64,000 nucleotides of DNA. Source: an uncultured Paenibacillus sp. (GTDB lineage: Bacteria; Bacillota; Bacilli; Paenibacillales; Paenibacillaceae). This document shows, one piece after another, positions 15,859 to 24,258 of this stretch. Position 1 is the first letter of the stretch, and each line of letters starts with the position of its first letter. Made by a program: the position numbers and the translations under genes. Under the pieces are notes generated by a model. The model saw only the letters and a list, made by a program, of their open reading frames with translations. It had not been told where the DNA came from and made no database searches. The stretch is taken from assembly GCA_937895345.1 (NCBI GenBank), contig CALAWP010000059.1, positions 41,664-105,663 of the forward strand. The letters are read 5' to 3'.

Positions 15859-17097
15859 ATGGGACAGGTGACGACACCATTGTATAAAGTAAAGGCGGAC
15901 GGCTCGATTACGACGCCGCAAGGATTTAAGGCCGGCGGCCTGCATTGCGGCCTGAAGAAGTCGACGCGCCACGATTTGGGCGCGATCGTGTGCGATGTGC
16001 CGGCTGCGGCGGCGGGCGTATATACGACCAACGTCTTCCAGGCGGCTCCGCTCCAGGTGACGCGGGAGAGCATCGGAGCGGGCGGCGTGCTTCGCGCCGT
16101 GCTTGTCAACAGCGGCAACGCCAACGCTTGCACGGGCGAGCAGGGCGAGGCCGACGCTTATGAGATGAGGGCGCGGTTCGCGGACACGATCGGCGTGCCG
16201 GCCGATCATGTGGCGGTGGCGTCCACGGGCGTCATCGGCGAAAATTTGAAGATGGATAAGGTGCGCGGCGGCATCGACGCTCTTCCGGCGAAGCTGGACG
16301 GCGGCGCGAAGGGAGCCGAAGGCTTCAGCCAGGCGATTTTGACAACGGATCTGGTGCAAAAGACGGCGTGCGTCGAGCTGGAGCTGGACGGCAAGAAGGT
16401 GTACGTGGCGGGAGCGGCGAAGGGCTCCGGCATGATTCATCCGAACATGGCGACGATGCTCGGCTTCGTTACGACGGATGCGGCCATCGGCAGCGAAGCG
16501 CTGCAAGGGCTTCTGCGGAAGGCGACGGATCTGACGTTCAACATGATTACGGTGGACGGCGATACGAGCACGAACGACATGCTGGTGGCGATGGCCAGCG
16601 GCCTGGCGGGCAACCGCGAGCTTACTCCGCAGCACGAGGGCTGGGAAGCGTTCGCCGCGGCGTTGACTTATGTATGCGAGGTGCTGGCCAAAGCGATCGC
16701 GCGCGACGGCGAAGGGGCGACGAAGCTGGTGGAAGTGCAAGTGCGCGGCGCCGTCAGCGACGAGTCGGCCCAGGCGATCGCCAAGACGATCATCGGCTCT
16801 TCGCTGGTGAAGTCGGCCGTGTTCGGGGCGGACGCCAACTGGGGCCGCATTATCGCGGCCGTCGGACGCGCGGGCCAGCCGGTCAATCCGGCGACGGTCG
16901 ATATTCGCATCGGCGACATTGTCACGCTGGAGCAATCGCGCCCCATTGCATTTGACGAAGAGGCGGCGCTGGAATATTTGAAAGGCGATACGGTCGTCAT
17001 TTATGTCGATCTGCATATGGCCGACGGTCGCGCCACGGCATGGGGCTGCGACTTGACGTACGATTATGTCCGCATCAATGCGGCGTACCGGACGTAA
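15859..17097 (+). CDS. argJ: Bifunctional glutamate N-acetyltransferase/amino-acid acetyltransferase
   Basis: The protein has 412 residues. ArgJ moves the acetyl group from N-acetylornithine to glutamate, so the pathway runs as an acetyl cycle; bifunctional forms also use acetyl-CoA. The self-cleavage site is in KGSGMIHPNMATMLGF, between Ala198 and the nucleophile Thr199, which yields alpha and beta chains. The LVNSGNANACTG oxyanion-region motif is near residue 90. No argE or argA is visible, consistent with cyclic synthesis. AAAGGGG precedes the start. Confidence 0.96.
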   Translation: MGQVTTPLYKVKADGSITTPQGFKAGGLHCGLKKSTRHDLGAIVCDVPAAAAGVYTTNVFQAAPLQVTRESIGAGGVLRAVLVNSGNANACTGEQGEADAYEMRARFADTIGVPADHVAVASTGVIGENLKMDKVRGGIDALPAKLDGGAKGAEGFSQAILTTDLVQKTACVELELDGKKVYVAGAAKGSGMIHPNMATMLGFVTTDAAIGSEALQGLLRKATDLTFNMITVDGDTSTNDMLVAMASGLAGNRELTPQHEGWEAFAAALTYVCEVLAKAIARDGEGATKLVEVQVRGAVSDESAQAIAKTIIGSSLVKSAVFGADANWGRIIAAVGRAGQPVNPATVDIRIGDIVTLEQSRPIAFDEEAALEYLKGDTVVIYVDLHMADGRATAWGCDLTYDYVRINAAYRT

Positions 17098-17135
17098 GCG
17101 GCCTTAAGACCATGGTGGAGGAAGGTACAACGGCA

Positions 17136-17942
17136 ATGGAGCAACGGTTTGTCATGAAATGCGGCGGCAGCACGCTGGCCGCTTTGCCGGATGCGTTTTT
17201 CGGCGAGCTGCGCGAGCTTCAGTCGCACGGCATCAAGCCCGTCATCGTGCACGGCGGCGGGCCCGCGATTTCGGAAACGCTGACGAAGCTGGGCATTGAG
17301 ACGGCATTCGTCAACGGTCTGCGCAAGACGAGCGACGACGTGCTCGACGTGGTCGAGATGGTGCTGGCCGGACGCATCAATAAGGAAATCGTTCGCAAGA
17401 TCGAAACGAACGGAGCGAGGGCGCTGGGCTTGTCCGGCGTGGACGGCAAGCTGATTGTCGCGGAGCCGGTGCCGAACGCGGACGAAATCGGGTTTGTCGG
17501 CAATGTGACGGACGTCAACGCCGCCATTATCGAGGGAATTATGGGGATGGCGTACATACCGGTCATTGCGCCGATCGGCATCGACGCAAAGGGACAGCGC
17601 TACAACATTAACGCGGATACGGCGGCCGGAGCGGTTGCGTCGCATCTGGGCGTGGAGCGCATGATCGTCGTGACCGACGTTCCCGGCATCTTGAAGACGG
17701 TGGACGGCGAGAAGAAGGTGCTCCCGACCGTCACGGTCGAGGAAATCGAAGAAATGATAGCAAGCGGCGAAATATACGGAGGCATGATCCCGAAGGTTCG
17801 CGCCGCGGTGCAGTGCATTCAGGGGCGCGTTCGCGAGGTCGTCATTGTCAGCGGCAGCGAGGCGGGCGTATTGACGAAAGCCGTTACAGAGGGCGGCGTC
17901 GGCACGCGCATTCTGCAATCGAACGAAGGGCGGGTGTCATAA
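17136..17942 (+). CDS. argB: Acetylglutamate kinase
   Basis: The protein has 268 residues of the amino-acid kinase fold. ArgB phosphorylates N-acetylglutamate. VMKCGGSTL near the start and IVHGGGPAISETL form the phosphate-binding loops. NVTDVNAAII and YNINADTAAGAVA bind substrate and ATP. ATG 17136 has GGAGGAAGG 10 nt upstream; the reading frame is open further 5' into argJ but without a better site. There is no N-terminal extension helix of the arginine-inhibited hexameric type, so strong feedback inhibition is not obvious from sequence. Its TAA overlaps the argD ATG. Confidence 0.95.
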   Translation: MEQRFVMKCGGSTLAALPDAFFGELRELQSHGIKPVIVHGGGPAISETLTKLGIETAFVNGLRKTSDDVLDVVEMVLAGRINKEIVRKIETNGARALGLSGVDGKLIVAEPVPNADEIGFVGNVTDVNAAIIEGIMGMAYIPVIAPIGIDAKGQRYNINADTAAGAVASHLGVERMIVVTDVPGILKTVDGEKKVLPTVTVEEIEEMIASGEIYGGMIPKVRAAVQCIQGRVREVVIVSGSEAGVLTKAVTEGGVGTRILQSNEGRVS

Positions 17943-19159
17943 TGGGCGAGAGCAAACCGACGGCGGCGGGCCCATCTTCTTATCAAGAAGCGGCGGCTTC
18001 CTTGTTTCCGACTTATGCGCGGTATCCGATTACGCTCGTCAAGGGCGAGGGCAGCCGGCTTTGGGACGACCAGGGCAACCGCTACCTTGACTTTATGAGC
18101 GGCATTGCGGTGACCAATCTGGGCCATGCCCCGCAGCGCGTGAAGGAAGCGCTGGTGCAACAGCTGGATCAGCTGTGGCATGTGTCCAACCTGTTTCAAA
18201 TTCCGAATCAGGCCGAAGCGGCGAAGCTGCTGACCGACAACAGCTGCGGCGATGCGGTGTTTTTCTGCAATTCCGGCGCGGAGGCGAACGAGGCGGCCAT
18301 CAAGCTGGCGCGCCGCTATCAGCAGCTGGTGCGGAAGAACGGCCGGTATGAAATTATAACGTTCCATCAGTCGTTTCACGGCCGGACGCTGGCGACGCTG
18401 ACCGCGACGGGCCAGGAGAAGGTGAAGGAAGGCTTCGCCCCGCTGCCCGAAGGCTTCAAGTCGATTCCTCTGAACGACATAGCTGCGCTGGAGGCGGCCG
18501 TAACTGCAACTACGGCGGCCATTATGCTGGAGATGGTGCAGGCGGAAGGCGGCATTTACCCGGTCGATCCGGAATATATCAAGCAGGCTGCCGAATTGTG
18601 CGAGCGGGAGGGCATCCTGCTTATCGTGGATGAGATCCAAACCGGCATGGGCCGCACGGGCAAGCTGTTTGCTTATGAGCATTACGGCATCAAGCCGGAC
18701 ATTTTTACGCTGGCCAAAGGACTCGGAAGCGGCTTCCCGGTCGGCGCCATGGTGGCGCAGGAGAAGCTTCGCGAAGGGTTCACCGCGGGCAGCCACGGCT
18801 CCACCTTCGGCGGCACGCCGATCGCCACGGCTGTCGTGAAGGCGACGGTGGAGACTATCGTGGGAGAAGGGCTGCCGGCGAGAGCGGCGGAAATGGGCGG
18901 CTATTTGATGGATCAGCTGCGCGAGAAGCTGGCGGATATCCCGTTTGTCCGGGAAGTGAGGGGGCTCGGCCTGCTTGTCGGCATTCAATGCGCCGGTCCC
19001 GTCGCGGACGTGCTGGCGGCGGCGCAGGGCAAGGGGCTGCTGGCCATCACCGCGGGTCCCGACGTCATTCGGCTGCTGCCGAACTTGCTGGTGACGCGCG
19101 AAGAAATCGACGAAGCGGTCGGCATCCTGACCGAGCTGCTTCAGGCGACGAAGAAGTAA
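17942..19159 (+). CDS. argD: Acetylornithine aminotransferase
   Basis: This 405-residue PLP-dependent class III aminotransferase converts N-acetylglutamate semialdehyde to N-acetylornithine. FFCNSGAEANEAAIKLAR binds the cofactor phosphate, LLIVDEIQTGMGRTGK holds the PLP-binding Asp, and TLAKGLGSGFPVGA carries the Schiff-base Lys near residue 260. The ATG shares a base with the argB stop (TAATG), so translation is coupled. A 228-bp gap separates it from argF. Confidence 0.96.
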   Translation: MGESKPTAAGPSSYQEAAASLFPTYARYPITLVKGEGSRLWDDQGNRYLDFMSGIAVTNLGHAPQRVKEALVQQLDQLWHVSNLFQIPNQAEAAKLLTDNSCGDAVFFCNSGAEANEAAIKLARRYQQLVRKNGRYEIITFHQSFHGRTLATLTATGQEKVKEGFAPLPEGFKSIPLNDIAALEAAVTATTAAIMLEMVQAEGGIYPVDPEYIKQAAELCEREGILLIVDEIQTGMGRTGKLFAYEHYGIKPDIFTLAKGLGSGFPVGAMVAQEKLREGFTAGSHGSTFGGTPIATAVVKATVETIVGEGLPARAAEMGGYLMDQLREKLADIPFVREVRGLGLLVGIQCAGPVADVLAAAQGKGLLAITAGPDVIRLLPNLLVTREEIDEAVGILTELLQATKK

Positions 19160-19387
19160 GGCTGCAGGAACAGGCATAGCAGTCCGCCGGGGATAGTGTA
19201 TGTTGAACCAAAGCTCGCAAGTACGAAGTAAAGCGGAATGAGGAAGCCGAGCTGAAGAAACGATAGTGGTCGCCTTTGCAGAGCGATCGGAAGTCGATTC
19301 CTCATGAAGCTTGTCTGGCGTACGGCGAAACCTTGTTCAACCGATACGGCTTAGCCCGGACGGCCGCAAACAGAAGGAGGCAAGGAC
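19160..19387 (+). other. argD-argF intergenic leader with long-range hairpin
   Basis: No gene is visible. ATGAGGAA at 19238-19245 is the perfect complement of TTCCTCAT at 19298-19305, enclosing about 50 nt that can fold further. I see no clear sigma-A promoter, no T-rich terminator tail and no T-box antiterminator motif. It may be a processing or regulatory structure between argCJBD and argFGH. Confidence 0.4.
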
Positions 19388-20344
19388 ATGGCGGTGGCAA
19401 ACGAGCAATTGGCCTTGGGCATGAAGGGACGCGATTTCCTTATGCTGGTCGATTTTACGAAAGAAGAGCTGATGTACCTGATCGATCTGGCGATCGATTT
19501 GAAGAAGAAACAGAAGGCCGGCGAGACGCATCATTTGCTGAAGGGCAAAACGCTGGGGATGATTTTCGAAAAAAATTCCACCCGCACGCGCGTTTCGTTC
19601 GAAGTGGGGATGTATCAGCTGGGCGGCCATGCGCTGTTTCTGAGCGGCAACGATTTGCAGCTCGGACGCGGCGAGACGATCTGGGACACGGCGCAGACGC
19701 TGTCGCGCTACCTGGACGGCATCATGATCCGCACGTTCGCCCATAAGAAGATCGTCGAGCTGGCTAGAGGCGCGACGATTCCGGTTATTAACGGCCTGAC
19801 CGATCTGTCGCATCCGTGCCAGGCGCTGGCCGATTACCAGACGATCTACGAGCACAAAGGGCGCCTCGAAGGGCTGAAGGTGGCGTATATCGGCGACGGC
19901 AACAATGTCGTTCATTCGTTGATGATGGGTGCCGCCAAGCTGGGCGTCAACATGGCGATCGCGACGCCGCAAGGCTATGAGCCCGATGCCGATCTCGTGG
20001 AGCAGACGAAAGCGAATGCCGCTCAGAACGGCTCCAGCCTCTACGTCGGCCACGATCCGAAGGAAGCGATCGCGAATGCGGACGTCGTGTACACGGACGT
20101 ATGGGCCAGCATGGGACAGGAAGCGGAGCAAAAGCAGCGCGAGGCCGCTTTTGCAAACTTCCAAGTCAACGAAGAGCTGACGAAATACGCCAAGCCGGAT
20201 TACCTGTTCATGCACTGCCTGCCGGCGCATCGCGGCGAAGAAGTGAGCGAAGGCGTCATCGACGGCGAACACTCCATTATTTTCGACCAGGCGGAAAACC
20301 GGCTGCACGCGCAGAAAGCGATTATGGCCGCCATTATGGGATAA
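19388..20344 (+). CDS. argF: Ornithine carbamoyltransferase
   Basis: The 318-residue enzyme makes citrulline from ornithine and carbamoyl phosphate. Carbamoyl-phosphate site FEKNSTRTRVSFEVG is near residue 60, DLSHPCQALADYQT near 140, and the ornithine-loop FMHCLPAHRGEEVS near 270. The start ATG 19388 has AGAAGGAGG just upstream. It restarts the arg block after the structured gap and is followed closely by argG and argH, completing the route from glutamate to arginine in the window. Confidence 0.97.
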   Translation: MAVANEQLALGMKGRDFLMLVDFTKEELMYLIDLAIDLKKKQKAGETHHLLKGKTLGMIFEKNSTRTRVSFEVGMYQLGGHALFLSGNDLQLGRGETIWDTAQTLSRYLDGIMIRTFAHKKIVELARGATIPVINGLTDLSHPCQALADYQTIYEHKGRLEGLKVAYIGDGNNVVHSLMMGAAKLGVNMAIATPQGYEPDADLVEQTKANAAQNGSSLYVGHDPKEAIANADVVYTDVWASMGQEAEQKQREAAFANFQVNEELTKYAKPDYLFMHCLPAHRGEEVSEGVIDGEHSIIFDQAENRLHAQKAIMAAIMG

Positions 20345-20380
20345 ATCAATTATTTTCGTACGGAAGGGAAGTTGAGCAGT

Positions 20381-21616
20381 ATGGCAAAGGAAAAAATCGT
20401 GCTCGCGTATTCGGGCGGCCTTGACACCTCGGTCATTCTGAAATGGCTGAAGGAGACGTACGACGCGGAAATTATCGCGTTTACGGCGGACATCGGCCAG
20501 AAGGAAGAACTGGACGGCCTGGAGGAAAAAGCGCTCAAAACCGGCGCCTCCAAAGTGTATATCGACGATTTGCGCGAAGAGTTCGCCAAAGACTTCATTT
20601 ACCCGATGTTCCAGGCGGGCACGCTGTATGAAGGCCAATATTTGCTGGGCACGTCGATTGCTCGTCCGTTGATCGCCAAGCGGATGGTGGACATCGCGCG
20701 CGCCGAAGGGGCAACAGCCATCGCGCACGGCGCGACAGGCAAAGGCAACGACCAGGTTCGTTTCGAGCTGACGGCCGCCTCCCTGGCACCCGAGATCAAC
20801 GTAATCGCGCCGTGGCGCCTCGAGGCGTTCCGCGAGCAATTCCCGGGCCGTGCCGAAATGATCGCTTATGCAGAGAAGCATGGCATTCCGGTGACGGCAT
20901 CCGCCGCCAAGCCGTATTCGACGGACCGCAACCTGCTGCACATCAGCTTTGAGAGCGGCGTGCTGGAGGATCCTTGGTTCGATGCTAGCTCGGAAGAAAA
21001 TGAAGACATGTACGTGCTCAGCGTATCGCCGGAGCGCGCGCCGGACAAGGCGGAATATGTCGAGCTGACGTTCGAGCAGGGCAACTGCACCGCCGTTAAC
21101 GGCCAGGCGATGAGCCCGCTGCAAGTGATGGAAACGTTGAACGAGCTGGGCGGCAAGCACGGCATCGGCCGCGTCGACATGGTGGAGAACCGCTTCGTCG
21201 GCATGAAGAGCCGCGGCGTGTACGAAACGCCGGGCGGTACGATTTTGTTCACCGCACACCGCAAGATGGAGTCGCTCACGATGGACCGCGAGGTCATGCA
21301 TTTGCGCGATTCCTTGATTGCGAAATACAGCAGCCTCGTGTACAACGGCTTCTGGTTTGCTCCTGAACGTCTGGCGCTGCAGGCGCTCGTGACGGAATCC
21401 CAGAAAAACGTGACGGGCGTCGTCCGGTTGAAGCTGTATAAAGGCAATGTCATCGGCGCCGGCGTCCAAAGCCCGGTCAGCCTGTACAATCCGGATATCG
21501 CGACGATGGAGGCCGATCCTTCCCAAGCGTACGATCAAGGCGACGCGACGGGCTTTATCCGCCTGAACGCGCTTCGCTTGAAAGTATCCTCCGGAGTGGA
21601 GCAAAGCAAACGATAA
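20381..21616 (+). CDS. argG: Argininosuccinate synthase
   Basis: The protein has 411 residues. ArgG joins citrulline and aspartate using ATP. The PP-loop of N-type ATP pyrophosphatases is at the N-terminus (VLAYSGGLDTSVILKWL), with ATGKGNDQVRFE at about residue 120 and the Asp/citrulline-binding VENRFVGMKSRGVYETPGG further on. ATG 20381 is chosen over a TTG at 20372 because GGAAGGGAAG ends about 10 nt upstream. The length is normal for the family. Confidence 0.97.
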   Translation: MAKEKIVLAYSGGLDTSVILKWLKETYDAEIIAFTADIGQKEELDGLEEKALKTGASKVYIDDLREEFAKDFIYPMFQAGTLYEGQYLLGTSIARPLIAKRMVDIARAEGATAIAHGATGKGNDQVRFELTAASLAPEINVIAPWRLEAFREQFPGRAEMIAYAEKHGIPVTASAAKPYSTDRNLLHISFESGVLEDPWFDASSEENEDMYVLSVSPERAPDKAEYVELTFEQGNCTAVNGQAMSPLQVMETLNELGGKHGIGRVDMVENRFVGMKSRGVYETPGGTILFTAHRKMESLTMDREVMHLRDSLIAKYSSLVYNGFWFAPERLALQALVTESQKNVTGVVRLKLYKGNVIGAGVQSPVSLYNPDIATMEADPSQAYDQGDATGFIRLNALRLKVSSGVEQSKR

Positions 21617-21808
21617 TATCGGCGACGGACGGAAGCTTTAGCGGCAGTCCGCTTCGGGCCGGAAACGCGCAAGGCCGGGATTGATTGAGGCAGCACCTAT
21701 GCGAGCGGATTTTTGCTTGAGGGATGCCTGATTCCGGCCGGATTTCCGGATCGAACGGCTGCGGGCGGACAAGCTTCCGTCGCCTGTATCCGAAAGGGAG
21801 TGTATGAT

Positions 21809-23224
21809 GTGAGCAAGCTGTGGGGCGGTCGATTTACGAAAAAGACGGACCAGCTGGTGGAGGAGTATACGGCTTCCATTATGTTCGACAAAGAGCTGGC
21901 CGAGGAAGATATTCAAGGCAGCGTTGCGCATGTGACGATGCTGGGCAAGCAGGGCATCCTGCCGGCCGACGACGTGGAACAAATCAAGGACGGCCTGCAT
22001 CGCGTATTGCAGCGCATCCGGCGCAACGATCTGGAATATTCGATCGGCGACGAAGACATTCATATGAATATCGAGAAGACGCTGATCGACGACGTCGGTT
22101 CGGTCGGCGGCAAGCTCCATACCGGCCGCAGCCGCAACGATCAGGTCGCTACGGACATGCATTTGTGGCTCCGCAAGCGCGTCGTGGAATTTGTGGACAT
22201 GCTGCACAAGCTGCAATCGGCGCTGGTGGAGCAGGCAAAAGCGAATATCGACACGATCGTGCCGGGCTACACGCATTTGCAGCGGGCGCAGCCGATTCTG
22301 TTCGCTCATCATCTGATGGCGTACGTATCGATGTTCGGCCGCGACGTGGAACGGCTGCAGGACAGTTACAAGCGAATCAACGTGCTTCCGCTCGGCGCCG
22401 GCGCGCTGGCGGGTACGACGTTCCCGATCGACCGCCATTTTGTGGCGAAGGAGCTGAAGTTCGACCGCGTCTACGAGAACAGCCTGGATGCGGTGAGCGA
22501 CCGCGATTTTATCCTCGAGTTTCTGTCGCATGCGTCCATCATTATGATGCACTTGTCCCGTTTGAGCGAAGAGCTGATTATGTGGAGCAGCACGGAGTTC
22601 CGTTTCGTCGAGCTGGACGACGCCTTCTGCACGGGCAGCAGCATTATGCCGCAAAAGAAAAATCCGGACGTGCCGGAGCTGGTGCGCGGCAAGACCGGAC
22701 GCGTATACGGCAACCTGATGGGGCTCCTGACGGTGCTCAAGTCGCTGCCGCTCGCTTATAACAAGGACATGCAGGAAGACAAGGAAGGCATGTTCGATAC
22801 GGTGAAGACGTTGCAAGGAGCGCTTCAGCTGTTCGCGCCGATGATCGCTACGATGAAGGTCAACAAGGACCAGATGCGCCAGGCCGTCAACCAGGACTTC
22901 TCGAACGCGACCGATATCGCGGACTTCCTTGTCGGCAAAGGCATGCCTTTCCGTCAGGCGCACGAGGTGATCGGCAAAACGGTGCTGTATTGCATCGAGC
23001 AAAATAAATATTTGCTGGATTTGACGCTGGATGAATTTAAGCAATTTTCCACGCTGTTTGACGAGCGGATCTACGAAGTGCTGAAGCCGGAAAACGTCGT
23101 CAACGCACGCAACGTTTACGGCGGCACGGCCAAAGCCCAGGTCGAGGCGGCCATCGGCCGCGCGGATGCCGCGTTGGCGGAAACCGCCGCTTGGGTGGCG
23201 GAGTATGTGGAGCGCAGCCGCTAA
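21809..23224 (+). CDS. argH: Argininosuccinate lyase
   Basis: This 471-residue protein of the fumarase/aspartase superfamily cleaves argininosuccinate to arginine and fumarate. The signature GSSIMPQKKNPDVPELVRGK is near residue 275, and HTGRSRNDQVATD near 108 binds substrate. I chose GTG 21809 (SKLWGGRF start) because AAAGGGAG lies 9 nt upstream; the open frame reaches back to 21713 without supporting features. The 192-bp gap from argG holds nothing I recognise. A very strong terminator follows. Confidence 0.96.
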   Translation: MSKLWGGRFTKKTDQLVEEYTASIMFDKELAEEDIQGSVAHVTMLGKQGILPADDVEQIKDGLHRVLQRIRRNDLEYSIGDEDIHMNIEKTLIDDVGSVGGKLHTGRSRNDQVATDMHLWLRKRVVEFVDMLHKLQSALVEQAKANIDTIVPGYTHLQRAQPILFAHHLMAYVSMFGRDVERLQDSYKRINVLPLGAGALAGTTFPIDRHFVAKELKFDRVYENSLDAVSDRDFILEFLSHASIIMMHLSRLSEELIMWSSTEFRFVELDDAFCTGSSIMPQKKNPDVPELVRGKTGRVYGNLMGLLTVLKSLPLAYNKDMQEDKEGMFDTVKTLQGALQLFAPMIATMKVNKDQMRQAVNQDFSNATDIADFLVGKGMPFRQAHEVIGKTVLYCIEQNKYLLDLTLDEFKQFSTLFDERIYEVLKPENVVNARNVYGGTAKAQVEAAIGRADAALAETAAWVAEYVERSR

Positions 23225-23249
23225 TTAATTCGGCAGCTTTGATGAAATG

Positions 23250-23281
23250 CACCGCGCGCAGGGATCTGCGCGCGGTGTTTT
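23250..23281 (+). terminator. Terminator of arg block
   Basis: A 12-bp perfect GC-rich stem CACCGCGCGCAG/CTGCGCGCGGTG (23250-23261 and 23266-23277) with a GGAT loop is followed by TTTT. Confidence 0.93.
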
Positions 23282-23329
23282 GCTATGCCCGCAGCGCGTG
23301 CGGGCTAGAGGTGCAACGCCGAACTGCCC

Positions 23330-24172
23330 CTGCAAGTTCGTGAATGATCTTAGAGTGTGAGTTGACCCGTCTATATGCTGCTGTAAGTTCACGTATGACC
23401 TTAGAGCGCGGTTTGAGTCGCTGGAATGTGCCTGTAAGTTCGTGAATGACCTTAGAGTGTGAGTTGACCCGTCTATATGGTGCTGTAAGTTCACGTATGA
23501 CCTTAGAACGCAGTTTGAGTCGCTGGAATGTGCCTGTAAGTTCATGTATGACCTTAGAGCGCAGTTTGAGTCGCTGGAATGTGTCTGTAAGTTCGTGAAT
23601 GACCTTAGAGTACGAGTTGACCCGTTCCAAATGGTGCTGTAAGTTCACGTATGACCTTAGAGCGCGGTTTGAGTCACCGGAATGTGTCTGTAAGTTCATG
23701 AACGACCTTAGAACGCAGTTTGAGTCGCTGGAATGTGCCTGTAAGTTCACGTATGACCTTAGAGCGCGGTTTGAGTAGCTGGACTGCCCCTGTAAGTACG
23801 TAAATGACCTTAGAGTGTGGGTTAGACCGTCCGAATGGTGCTGTAAGTTCACGAACGACCTTAGAGCGAGAGCTGGACCGTCCGAATGGTGCTGTAAGTT
23901 CACGAACGACCTTAGAGTGCGAGTTGGAACGTCCATTTGGTGCTGTAAGTTCATGAACGACCTTAGAGCGCGGTTTGAGTAGCTGGACTGCCCCTGCAAG
24001 TACGTAAACGACCTTAGAGTGTGGGTTAGAGCGTCCAAATGGTGCTGTAAGTTCATGAACGACCTTAGAGCGCGGTTTGAGTCGCTGGAATGTGCCTGCA
24101 AGTACGTAAATGACCTTAGAGTGCGGTTTGGACCGACCATTTGGTGCTGTAAGTTCACGAACGACCTGAGAG
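23330..24172. repeat. 51-bp tandem array 1: palindromic cores with alternating spacers (17 units)
   Basis: Seventeen consecutive units repeat every 51 bp (one unit is 52). Each has a ~26-bp core beginning CTGTAAGTTC and ending GACCTTAGAG, with a centre that in several units is the palindrome GTTCATGAAC. Core arms TAAG..TC and GA..CTTA pair imperfectly. The ~25-bp spacers fall into two main types, GCGCGGTTTGAGTCGCTGGA.. and TGTGAGTTGACCCGTC.., used in mixed order with variants. The array fills the convergent gap between argH and the VanW gene. Because 51 is 17 codons, both strands are open for hundreds of codons, but there is no ribosome binding site or start, so I treat it as non-coding. Last unit (24147) is degenerate. 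Confidence 0.95.
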
Positions 24173-24258
24173 CGAGTTGTATCCCGGCTATGTGTGACCA
24201 TACAGGTCGGAATGTGCCTGGATCGCTCGATTGGTAGGTGATGCCGAGTCGCATGGTC

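Noticed and set aside
19160..19387. T-box riboswitch ahead of argF
   Set aside because: A long-range hairpin exists, but no antiterminator T-box motif, no specifier loop and no terminator T-run were found.
23330..24172. CRISPR array
   Set aside because: Repeats are degenerate, spacers recur in two main types, and no cas genes are in the window.
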